12,890 bases of DNA from Methylorubrum extorquens. GTDB taxonomy: Bacteria; Pseudomonadota; Alphaproteobacteria; Rhizobiales; Beijerinckiaceae. A model generated the notes under the pieces. It was not told where the DNA came from. It saw only the letters and a program-made list of their open reading frames with translations, and made no database searches. The stretch is from assembly GCA_019695455.1 (NCBI GenBank), contig JAEUAC010000292.1, positions 1 to 12,890 of the forward strand, given 5' to 3'. A program made the translations under genes and the position numbers. Positions within the stretch are counted from its first letter, which is position 1; each line of letters opens with the position of its first letter. This document shows positions 6,776-12,475 of this stretch, piece after piece.

Positions 6776-6842
6776 CCGCTCGTCCCGGCGGAGGCCGGGA
6801 CCCAGGCCGGGCGTGGACCCCGAACCCGCGTCGGCAGCTCGG
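6776..6842. repeat. Palindromic repeat unit 3 (degenerate second half)
   Basis: CCGCTC and the first hairpin GTCCCGGC/GCCGGGAC (6782-6801) are intact. The second half has decayed: ACCCCGAA replaces ATCCCGAC and the terminal GAGCGG is lost. The unit ends within about 7 bases of the stop codon of the minus-strand gene that follows. Its start is 96 bp after that of unit 2. The right boundary is approximate. Confidence 0.75.
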
Positions 6843-6848
6843 GAACGG

Positions 6849-7751
6849 TCAGGCCGCGAGCCGGGCCCGGACCTCCGCCGCGCTCGCGACGGTGCCGCCG
6901 GCCTCCCCGACGGCCCGGATCGCGGCCTCGACGCGGGCGAGGTTGCCCGTCGTCGTGCCGAAGGGCGCGTCCTCGAGGCCGACCCGCACGTGGCCGCCGC
7001 GGGCCACGGCCAGCGGGACGAGGGGGGCGATCTCGACGCCGAGGCCGGCCACCATCCAGGGCTGGCCGGGCGCCTCGCGCTCCAGAAGGGCCAGGTAGGC
7101 GTCGAGCGCGAAGGGTTCGGGCGGGAAGCCGAACGTGAAGGCGTCGGAGAACATGAAGCGGTAGACGGGCGGCGGGCAGCCCGGCTGCAGCCGCGCCAGG
7201 GCGGCGCCGAGCCGCAGGAAGCCCGGCTCGTAGATCGCGTAGCTCGGGACGGCGCCGAACCGCGCCGCGAGCGCGAGGCCGTGCCGGACGTGCTCGCCGG
7301 GATTGGCGTAGACGGAGCCGGCGCCGCCCTCCGCGATCTCGGCTGCGGTCGCGAGGTTGATGGAGCCCGGATCGACCACGCCCCATTCGAGGAGGCCGCG
7401 GCGGCCGAGCTCCTCCACGGCCCGGTAGCGCGCCGCCACGGCGCCCGGCGCGAAGGCGTCGGCCGACTGGACGAAGGGGAGGGTCGGATAGACGACGACG
7501 TCCTCGACCCCCCGGATGCCCTCGATGACGGCCGCGTAGGTCTCCGGATCGTCGTCCTGCAGGCCGGTCCGCGGGTCGTAGGCGTGGACATGGACGATGG
7601 CGGCGCCGGCCCGGGCGCAGGCGATGCCGTCCGTCACGAGCTCCGCGATCGTGAGCGGCATGGCGGGCTGGCGCGCCCGCGACCACGGCCCGTTCAGGGC
7701 GACCTCGACCCAGGTCGGGGATGTCGCCGGCGCGGCGCGGGAGAGGGTCAC
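6849..7751 (-). CDS. Beta-keto acid cleavage enzyme (BKACE / DUF849 family)
   Basis: BKACE enzymes (Pfam PF05853) are zinc-dependent TIM-barrel proteins. They condense a beta-keto acid with acetyl-CoA and split the product; the prototype is Kce, the 3-keto-5-aminohexanoate cleavage enzyme of lysine fermentation. At 300 aa the length is typical. The zinc motif HVHAYDP supplies His54 and His56, and HVRVGLEDAPFG near residue 254 supplies Glu260. GGAGSVYANPGEH and YEPGF lie between them. GTG 7751 is used because the conserved WVEVALNGPW strand begins shortly after and no upstream ATG fits. The family usually has Asn after GLED, and Ala here may reflect a different substrate pocket. The gene lies 13 nt after the S24 regulator on the same strand, so control by that regulator is likely. 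The substrate cannot be read from the sequence. Confidence 0.88.
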   Translation of the reverse strand: MTLSRAAPATSPTWVEVALNGPWSRARQPAMPLTIAELVTDGIACARAGAAIVHVHAYDPRTGLQDDDPETYAAVIEGIRGVEDVVVYPTLPFVQSADAFAPGAVAARYRAVEELGRRGLLEWGVVDPGSINLATAAEIAEGGAGSVYANPGEHVRHGLALAARFGAVPSYAIYEPGFLRLGAALARLQPGCPPPVYRFMFSDAFTFGFPPEPFALDAYLALLEREAPGQPWMVAGLGVEIAPLVPLAVARGGHVRVGLEDAPFGTTTGNLARVEAAIRAVGEAGGTVASAAEVRARLAA

Positions 7752-7764
7752 GGCGCGAGCCGGC

Positions 7765-8397
7765 CTATTGCCGCGCCCACATGATGCGGGCGATCCAGTC
7801 GACCTCGGCCATCGGGATGCTCCGCTCCGGGTGGTCGGGATTGAGGGACAGGAGCTCGATCACCTTGGCCGTGCGGCGCTTCAGCTCCTTGGCCATGACC
7901 TCGCCCGCCTTGGTGCGGACGACGACGCGGTCGCCCCGGTGGATGTTGGCGGTCGGCGACACGATGACGACGTCGCCCTCGCGGTAGAGCGGCCGCATGG
8001 AATCGCCCTGTACCTCGAGCGCGAAGACCCGCTCGCGCGCGAGGTCGGGAAACTCGATCTCCTCCCAGCCGGGCCCGCCGGCCGGCATGCCGTCCTCGGT
8101 GCAGAGCCGGCCCGCGCCGGCCTGGGCCAGCCCGATCACGGGTACGGCCGCCCGGCCCGGCCCGGCCTCCGGCTCGATCAGGCGCATGAACTCGTCGAGG
8201 CTCGCGCCCGTCGCGGCCAGAACCTTGGCGACGGATTCCGTCGAGGGCCAGCGGTCCCGGCCGTCCGGCCCCTGGCGCTTGGACCGGTTGAAGCTCGTCG
8301 CGTCCAGGCCCGCCTTGCGGGCCAGTCCCGAAGCCGATAGCCCGTAACGCTCCGCCAGCCGGTCGATCGCCGTCCAGATCCGGGCGTGAGACAGCAT
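7765..8397 (-). CDS. LexA/CI-like transcriptional regulator: HTH plus S24 peptidase domain
   Basis: This 210-aa DNA-binding protein has an HTH at residues 5-70 (YGLSASGLARKAGLDATSFNR) and an S24 self-cleavage domain at about 84-205. The Ser-Lys dyad is intact: GDSMRPLYREGD gives Ser133 and MAKELKRR gives Lys170, spaced 37 residues apart as in LexA. An Ala-Gly pair at 95-96 (QAGAG), 37 residues before Ser133, is a candidate autocleavage site, so the protein may be inactivated by RecA filament or another signal. ATG 8397 has GAAGG 9 bases upstream. It faces the DUF952-hotdog gene across 97 bases and is followed 13 nt later by the BKACE gene. It is smaller and differently arranged than LexA itself. 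Proteins of this type are common in Hyphomicrobiales chromosomes outside prophages, and no phage genes are near. The inducer and targets are unknown. Confidence 0.88.
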   Translation of the reverse strand: MLSHARIWTAIDRLAERYGLSASGLARKAGLDATSFNRSKRQGPDGRDRWPSTESVAKVLAATGASLDEFMRLIEPEAGPGRAAVPVIGLAQAGAGRLCTEDGMPAGGPGWEEIEFPDLARERVFALEVQGDSMRPLYREGDVVIVSPTANIHRGDRVVVRTKAGEVMAKELKRRTAKVIELLSLNPDHPERSIPMAEVDWIARIMWARQ

Positions 8398-8426
8398 GGC
8401 GGCACGCCTTCAGGGTAAGAACATCG

Positions 8427-8455
8427 GCCTAGCGTAGGAAATAATACGTTTAGGC
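8427..8455. promoter_or_regulatory. Imperfect palindrome over an AT-rich core, probable operator
   Basis: In the divergent gap the sequence has GCCTA (8427-8431) and TAGGC (8451-8455) as outer arms, with CGTA (8433-8436) and TACG (8445-8448) inside them, offset by one base. A tighter perfect palindrome, CCTA-GCG-TAGG, sits at 8428-8438. The middle, 8439-8446, is the only AT-rich spot around, and on the minus strand reads TATTAT, a good -10 for the S24 regulator gene. A repressor bound here would block that promoter and possibly the divergent one. I see no convincing -35. Confidence 0.6.
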
Positions 8456-8494
8456 GCCCGCGCAACGCTTTTCTACTCGAGACCGGTCGGGTCC

Positions 8495-9253
8495 ATGACG
8501 CTCATCTACAAGATCACGCCGGCCGCGGCCTGGGACGCCGCCGTCGCGGCCGGCGCCTTCGCGGGCGCGCCCGTCGACGTGCAGGACGGCTTCATCCATC
8601 TCTCGACGGCCGCGCAGGCGGCCGAGACGGCGCGGCGGCACTTCGCCGGCCAGTCCGGCCTGGTCCTCGTCGCGATCGACCAGGACGCGCTCGGGCCGGA
8701 CCTCGTCTACGAGCCGTCCCGGGGCGGCGACCTCTTCCCGCACCTGTTCGGCGCCCTGCCGGTCTCGGCGGCCCGGAGCGTCGTGCCCATCGCGGCCGGC
8801 CCGGACGGCGCGCCCGTCCTGCCGCTGCCGGAGGCCGCGGCCGGCGATCCGGCCTCGGCCGGCTGGGCCGTCCGCCCGCAGGAGGGCTTCATCGAGGCCG
8901 TCGGTCCCCTGTGGTTCCGGCCGGAGCGGGCCGGTCCCGCCTTCGCGTTCGTGGCGCAGGCTCGGCACCTCAACCGCAACGGCGTCGTCCACGGTGGCGC
9001 GCTCCTGACCTTCGCGGACGACGCGGCCGGCCGGACATCCTCCCTCGTCGTCCAGGGCCGCCGGCAGGCGACCATCCAGCTCGACATGCATTTCGTGGCC
9101 CCGGCGCGCGAGGGCGACCGCGTCGAGGCGCGCTGCCGCGTCGTGCGCCGGACGCGCTCGGTCAACTTCCTCGCGGCCACCATCACGGCCGGCGACCAGC
9201 TCGTCGCCACCGCCCAGGGCATCTGGAAGGTGGCGGAGGCGAAGCCCGCCTGA
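8495..9253 (+). CDS. Fusion of a DUF952 domain and a PaaI-like hotdog thioesterase domain
   Basis: The 252-aa protein has two domains. Residues 1-112 match DUF952 (Pfam PF06108): IYKI, then DGFIHLS near 31, HFAG near 49, and EPSRGGDLFPHLFGALPV near 73-90. DUF952 has no established biochemical role. Residues 130-247 match the PaaI/HGG hotdog fold of acyl-CoA thioesterases: NRNGVVHGGALLTFADDAAG places the HGG turn at 166-168 with a likely catalytic Asp175. A proline-rich linker at 110-128 joins them. Both domains seem complete and in one frame, with no sign of a sequencing shift. ATG 8495 begins the DUF952 strand directly. The gene is divergent from the S24 regulator and may share its operator. 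A thioesterase beside BKACE, which handles CoA thioesters, is suggestive only. Confidence 0.85.
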   Translation: MTLIYKITPAAAWDAAVAAGAFAGAPVDVQDGFIHLSTAAQAAETARRHFAGQSGLVLVAIDQDALGPDLVYEPSRGGDLFPHLFGALPVSAARSVVPIAAGPDGAPVLPLPEAAAGDPASAGWAVRPQEGFIEAVGPLWFRPERAGPAFAFVAQARHLNRNGVVHGGALLTFADDAAGRTSSLVVQGRRQATIQLDMHFVAPAREGDRVEARCRVVRRTRSVNFLAATITAGDQLVATAQGIWKVAEAKPA

Positions 9254-9269
9254 GGGCGCGCGGCGCCGC

Positions 9270-9536
9270 TCAGTTCGCCTTGCCGAAGAGGCGCATCAGG
9301 AGCCAGATCGGCACCACGATGATGGCGCCCGTCAGGATGTACTGGCCGACGTCGTGCACGGCCTCGAAGCCCGTGTCGGCGAGCGAGCGCGCGACGGCAT
9401 AGACCCGCCGCGGGATGCTGGACGGCGTGATGCCGAACCCGGCCATGATCGCCCCGATGACGAAGCACACGAACAGGAGCTTCAGGAGCGTCGCCAGCGG
9501 CGAGCCGCCGAACAGCCGCGCGAAGGTGGCGCGCAT
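9270..9536 (-). CDS. Small two-helix membrane protein (resembles DUF6460)
   Basis: This 88-aa protein has a short N-terminal FARLFGGSP, a hydrophobic helix at about 15-34 and a second at about 65-84 ending PIWLLMRLFG. The overall pattern resembles a conserved Hyphomicrobiales inner-membrane family that I remember as DUF6460. Its function is unknown. It starts 3 nt after the stop of the upstream glycosyltransferase gene, so the two are almost surely cotranscribed. It may support that enzyme at the membrane, which is inference. Its stop lies 16 nt from the convergent stop of the DUF952-hotdog gene. Confidence 0.75.
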   Translation of the reverse strand: MRATFARLFGGSPLATLLKLLFVCFVIGAIMAGFGITPSSIPRRVYAVARSLADTGFEAVHDVGQYILTGAIIVVPIWLLMRLFGKAN

Positions 9537-9539
9537 GGA

Positions 9540-10790
9540 TCAGGCTCCGGGGGGCGGCAGGAGGTCGGTGTAGAGTTCGAGCGTGCGGCCGACCATGCGG
9601 CCCAGCGAGAAGTGCCGCTCGACATGGCTGCGCGCCCGCGCCGCGAGGCCGTCGCGGGCGCTCGCGCCGAGCATCAGCGCGTGCTCGATCGCGTCGGCCA
9701 GCGCCTCAGCGTCGCCGGCCGGGACGCGCCAGCCCGTGCGGGCGGCGGCCGGCACGTCGGGCGGCGCCAGCACGGTCTCGGGCACGGCGCCGAGATCCGA
9801 CACGACCACGGGCGTGCCGAGCGCCTGCGCCTCGACGGCGATGCGGCCGAAGGCCTCCGGCTCCGTCGACGGCACGGCGACGACGGAGGCCGCGAGGAGC
9901 GCCGCCGGCATGTCCTCGCAATGGCCGACCCGCCGCACGACGCCGCCGAGGCCGCGGGCCGCGATCAGGCCGTCGATCTCGCGGACGTAGCCGTCCCGCC
10001 CCTGCGGGTCGCCCGCGAGCACGAAGACGGCGTCCTCGAGCCCCCGGTCGCGCAGGATCGAGGCGGCCTCGATCAGCACCTTCTGGCCCTTCCAGGCCGT
10101 CAGCCGGGCGGCGAGGAGCACGATGCGCTGGTGCGGCCGCAGGTCCCAGCCCCGCCGCAGCGCGTCCACGCGCTCGGCCGGGACCGCCCCGATCGAGAAG
10201 GAGGACAGGTCTGTGCCCCGGTGCAGCGTCGCGATCCGCCCGGGCGGGGTGCCGTAGAGGGTGCGGATCTGGCCGGCCGTGAAGTCGGAATTGGCGATCA
10301 CCACGTCGCCGCGCGCCATCACGGAATTGTAGAGCCGCTTCGGCTTCGAGGCGCCCGCATAGGAGCCGTGGTAGGTCGTCACGAGCGGCAGGCCGAGCAG
10401 GCGGGCCGCGCCGAGCGCCACCCAGGCCGGCGCGCGCGAGCGGGCATGGATCAGGTCCACGCCCTCGATCTGCGCGATCCGGGCGAGGCGGCGCACGTTC
10501 AGCGCCATGGAGACGGGGTTCTTGGTGGCGGCGTCGAACGGGACCCAGATGCCGCCATGCGCCTGCAGCTCGCCGACCAGCCGGCCGCCCTCGCTCGCGA
10601 CGAGCGCGCGCGCGCCGATCTCGGCCAGGCCCGCGGCCACGTCGATCGCGGTCCGCTCGGCCCCGCCGGCGTCGAGCGAGGGAATGATCTGGAGGATCGT
10701 CCGGCCGTAGAGGGGATGCACGGGCACGGGCGACGCGTCCGGTTCGGCTCGCGCCGGCCGGCCCGCCGTTCTACGAAGGACTGAGAACAT
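9540..10790 (-). CDS. GT4-family glycosyltransferase
   Basis: This 416-aa GT-B fold retaining glycosyltransferase transfers a sugar from a nucleotide-sugar donor. The N-terminal acceptor domain starts TILQIIPSLDAGGAERTAIDVA near residue 31, with TTYHGSY near 138. The C-terminal donor domain has ARLTAWKG, giving the phosphate-binding pair Arg229 and Lys234. PEAFGRIAVEAQALGTP supplies the EX7E motif, Glu312 to Glu320. No membrane helix is visible, so it probably acts at the cytoplasmic face. The product is likely lipopolysaccharide, capsule or a glycolipid, but no polysaccharide cluster is near and the donor and acceptor cannot be told. ATG 10788-10790 is the only good start; the first 28 residues are basic and proline-rich and not conserved. 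The stop precedes the membrane protein gene by 3 nt. Confidence 0.92.
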   Translation of the reverse strand: MFSVLRRTAGRPARAEPDASPVPVHPLYGRTILQIIPSLDAGGAERTAIDVAAGLAEIGARALVASEGGRLVGELQAHGGIWVPFDAATKNPVSMALNVRRLARIAQIEGVDLIHARSRAPAWVALGAARLLGLPLVTTYHGSYAGASKPKRLYNSVMARGDVVIANSDFTAGQIRTLYGTPPGRIATLHRGTDLSSFSIGAVPAERVDALRRGWDLRPHQRIVLLAARLTAWKGQKVLIEAASILRDRGLEDAVFVLAGDPQGRDGYVREIDGLIAARGLGGVVRRVGHCEDMPAALLAASVVAVPSTEPEAFGRIAVEAQALGTPVVVSDLGAVPETVLAPPDVPAAARTGWRVPAGDAEALADAIEHALMLGASARDGLAARARSHVERHFSLGRMVGRTLELYTDLLPPPGA

Positions 10791-10814
10791 CGGGGCGACA
10801 CTGTCGCGGCAGGG

Positions 10815-10829
10815 TTGAGGTCGGGTTAA
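10815..10829. promoter_or_regulatory. CtrA-like box (TTGA-N7-TTAA) in a divergent gap
   Basis: TTGA at 10815-10818 and TTAA at 10826-10829 are exactly 7 bases apart. On the minus strand this reads TTAA-N7-TCAA, one base from the TTAA-N7-TTAA site of the cell-cycle regulator CtrA in alphaproteobacteria. It lies in the 41-base gap between the glycosyltransferase and alpha/beta hydrolase genes. The GAGG within it (10817-10820), 11 bases before ATG 10832, could simply be the hydrolase ribosome binding site. Confidence 0.3.
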
Positions 10830-10831
10830 GC

Positions 10832-11602
10832 ATGGAGACGATCCAGGTCGGGGAGGGCGCCGCCGCGCGGAGCATCGCGGTCGAGAGCCGGGCCGGGACC
10901 GGGCCGGGCATCGTCTGGTTCGGCGGCTTCCGGTCCGACATGCGGGCGACCAAGGCCGAGGCGCTCGACGCCTGGGCGGCCGGAACGGGCCGCGCCATGC
11001 TCCGGTTCGACTATTCCGGCCATGGCGAATCGGGCGGCGACTTCCTGGACGGCACCATCTCGCGGTGGCTGGAGGAGGCGCTGGCCGTGCTGGCCCGGCA
11101 CGGCGGCGAGCGGCCGGTCCTCGTCGGGTCGTCGATGGGCGGCTGGATCGCGCTGCTCGCCGCCCTCGCCCTGGCGCCCGACCCCCGGCGCCGTGCCGGC
11201 GGCCTCGTGCTGGTCGCGCCCGCGGCCGATTTCACCGAGCGGCTCATGTGGGACCGGTTCACGCCCGAGATCCGCGACGCGATCGAGACGCAGGGCCTGA
11301 CCCTGCGTCCGTCCCTCTACGCCGACGAGCCCTATCCGATCACGCGCGGGCTCATCGAGGACGGGCGGCGCCATCTCCTGCTCGACGCCCCGGTCGAGCC
11401 GGGCTGCCCCGTGCACGTCATCCAGGGCCTGCGCGACCCGGACGTGCCGTGGGAGCACGCGATGCGCCTCGTCGAGCGGCTGCCCGGCGAGGACGTGCAG
11501 GTCACGCTGATCGGGGACGGCGATCATCGTCTCTCCCGTCCGCAGGACATCGACCGTCTGGTGAAGGCGGTCGGGGAGGCCGTGGGCCGCGCGGCGGGCT
11601 GA
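10832..11602 (+). CDS. Alpha/beta hydrolase (ABHD10-like serine hydrolase)
   Basis: This 256-aa cytoplasmic hydrolase has the full catalytic triad visible. GSSMGGW gives nucleophile Ser101, GLRDPDVPW gives Asp202, and GDGDHRLSRP gives His232. The oxyanion region is WFGGFRSDMRATKA near 29-41, followed by FDYSGHGESGG. The combination of this oxyanion block and the triad resembles bacterial relatives of ABHD10, which are thioesterases or esterases on small acyl substrates. The natural substrate cannot be inferred. ATG 10832 is preceded by GAGG. It is divergent from the glycosyltransferase and convergent with the DUF1150 gene, 23 nt away, and appears to be a single-gene unit. Confidence 0.88.
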   Translation: METIQVGEGAAARSIAVESRAGTGPGIVWFGGFRSDMRATKAEALDAWAAGTGRAMLRFDYSGHGESGGDFLDGTISRWLEEALAVLARHGGERPVLVGSSMGGWIALLAALALAPDPRRRAGGLVLVAPAADFTERLMWDRFTPEIRDAIETQGLTLRPSLYADEPYPITRGLIEDGRRHLLLDAPVEPGCPVHVIQGLRDPDVPWEHAMRLVERLPGEDVQVTLIGDGDHRLSRPQDIDRLVKAVGEAVGRAAG

Positions 11603-11625
11603 GCGCCCGCCGGCGTCGCCACGCC

Positions 11626-11907
11626 TCAGTTGAGGGCGACCGTCCTGAGGTCGTGCGCCCAGGCGTTGGCGAAGGCCGCGTCGCGGGAATCCGTGACGAG
11701 GATCGGCGTGCCGGAGGCGGAGAGAAGCGCGAACAGCTCGAGGTCCGGCGCGAGCTCGGAGGCCTGCGGGAAGAGCTTGCGCAGCTCGTCAGACCGCATC
11801 GGCTTCACGTAGGCGATCTGCCCTTCGCCGAGGGCGGCGAAGGCCTGCGGGTCGAGCTGAAGGTCGGGTCCGGACGCGGACACGGTGTTGGTCTGGTCGA
11901 TGGTCAT
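11626..11907 (-). CDS. DUF1150 family protein
   Basis: This 93-aa protein is of unknown function. The conserved core begins LDPQAFAALGEGQIAYVKP (about residue 19) and continues with LFPQA, LELFALLSASGTPILVTDSRDAA and a tail near NAWAHDLRTVALN. It resembles the small DUF1150 family found mostly in alphaproteobacteria. ATG 11907 is preceded by AAGGAGGG on the minus strand, one of the strongest ribosome binding sites in the window, which fixes the start. It follows hsp20 by 31 nt on the same strand and probably shares its heat-shock promoter. A role linked to protein quality control is inferred from this pairing only. Confidence 0.87.
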   Translation of the reverse strand: MTIDQTNTVSASGPDLQLDPQAFAALGEGQIAYVKPMRSDELRKLFPQASELAPDLELFALLSASGTPILVTDSRDAAFANAWAHDLRTVALN

Positions 11908-11938
11908 GACGCCCTCCTTGTCGAGCGGCTGGTGAAGG

Positions 11939-12385
11939 TCAGTCCCGGGACACGATCGCGATGCGGCGGGCCGCACGCTCCGGGTCCGGTCTCGTGAGAT
12001 CGATGGACAGGAGCCCGTGGGCCAGGTCCGCCCCGACGACGTCGATGCCGTCGGCGAGGAGGAAGGTCCGCTGGAACTGCCGCGCCGCGATGCCGCGGTG
12101 CAGGAAGGTCCGGCTCTTGTCGTCGGTCTGTCGACCGCGCACGACCAGCTGGTTGTCCTCCACGCGCACGTCGAGCTGGTCGGGCATGAAGCCCGCCACC
12201 GCGACCGTGATGCGGAGGCCTCCGGCCGATCCGTCCGCCCTGGCCACCCGCTCGATGTTGTAGGGCGGGTAGCCGTCGTTCGTGGCCTTCGCGACCCGTT
12301 CGAGCGCCTGCTCGATCTCGTCGAAGCCGAGCAGATAGGGGTGCCCGAAGGGCGAGGGACGCGACATGATCTGTGCGAAGTCCAT
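11939..12385 (-). CDS. Small heat-shock protein, Hsp20/alpha-crystallin family
   Basis: This ATP-independent chaperone binds unfolding proteins in the cytoplasm and holds them for refolding. The 148-aa protein starts with SPFGHPYLLGFDEIEQALERVAKA and NDGYPPYNIER, as in IbpA-type proteins. Residues 45-140 form the alpha-crystallin domain, with ITVAVAGF, LVVRGRQ, FLHRGIAARQFQRTFLLADG and the G-x-L signature GLLSIDL. RIAIV near the C-terminus may serve as the I-x-I tail that docks into neighbouring dimers. ATG 12385 is taken as the start; ATG 12367 (MSRPSPFG) is a real alternative because many homologues begin there. An RpoH-like promoter lies 52 bases upstream of ATG 12385, and a hairpin overlaps that start. 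Confidence 0.93.
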   Translation of the reverse strand: MDFAQIMSRPSPFGHPYLLGFDEIEQALERVAKATNDGYPPYNIERVARADGSAGGLRITVAVAGFMPDQLDVRVEDNQLVVRGRQTDDKSRTFLHRGIAARQFQRTFLLADGIDVVGADLAHGLLSIDLTRPDPERAARRIAIVSRD

Positions 12386-12397
12386 GACGGCACTTCG
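12374..12397 (-). promoter_or_regulatory. Hairpin over the hsp20 start, candidate RNA thermometer
   Basis: In the mRNA sense GCGAAGT (12397-12391) and ACTTCGC (12380-12374) form a perfect 7-bp stem with a 10-base loop that contains AUG 12385. The only ribosome-binding-like bases upstream (GAAG) are within the stem. Melting it would expose the initiation region. Small heat-shock genes in rhizobia are often controlled this way (ROSE elements), but this one is shorter than ROSE and lacks its known sequence signature. Confidence 0.35.
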
Positions 12398-12436
12398 CGC
12401 GGGCGGGCCCCGAAGGCACCCTTCCGCGCCCGACCG

Positions 12437-12465
12437 ATATTGGGTGCCGGGGTGCTCCGATCAAG
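12437..12465 (-). promoter_or_regulatory. RpoH (sigma-32) type heat-shock promoter for hsp20
   Basis: On the minus strand CTTGATC (12465-12459) is followed after 14 bases by CCCAATAT (12444-12437). This is close to the heat-shock consensus CTTGAAA and CCCCATAT with 13-17 spacing. It lies 52 bases upstream of the hsp20 ATG, so a 5' untranslated leader of about 45 bases is expected. Position, spacing and the downstream gene all agree. Confidence 0.7.
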
Positions 12466-12475
12466 CGCCCGCCGG

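Noticed and set aside
6581..6842. CRISPR-like pattern of repeats with unrelated ~30-bp spacers
   Set aside because: The repeat units are 67 bp, internally doubly palindromic, only three, and one is half decayed. No cas genes are near. They fit REP-like intergenic elements.
6442..7686. Long minus-strand frame spanning the hisE end, repeats and BKACE
   Set aside because: It includes repeat-derived peptides such as VPASAGTS and out-of-frame BKACE codons. The BKACE frame itself carries the zinc motifs.
7765..8397. S24 regulator as a sign of a prophage
   Set aside because: No integrase, structural phage genes, att-like repeats or composition shift are present; neighbours are metabolic and housekeeping genes.
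9354..10784. 476-codon plus-strand frame opposite the glycosyltransferase
   Set aside because: It is antisense to a gene with clear GT4 motifs and is rich in Arg, Gly and Asp without any domain.
11624..11635. CCTCA-GT-TGAGG palindrome between convergent genes, as a terminator
   Set aside because: The loop is only 2 bases, there is no T-run on either side, and it overlaps the DUF1150 stop codon, so it is probably chance.
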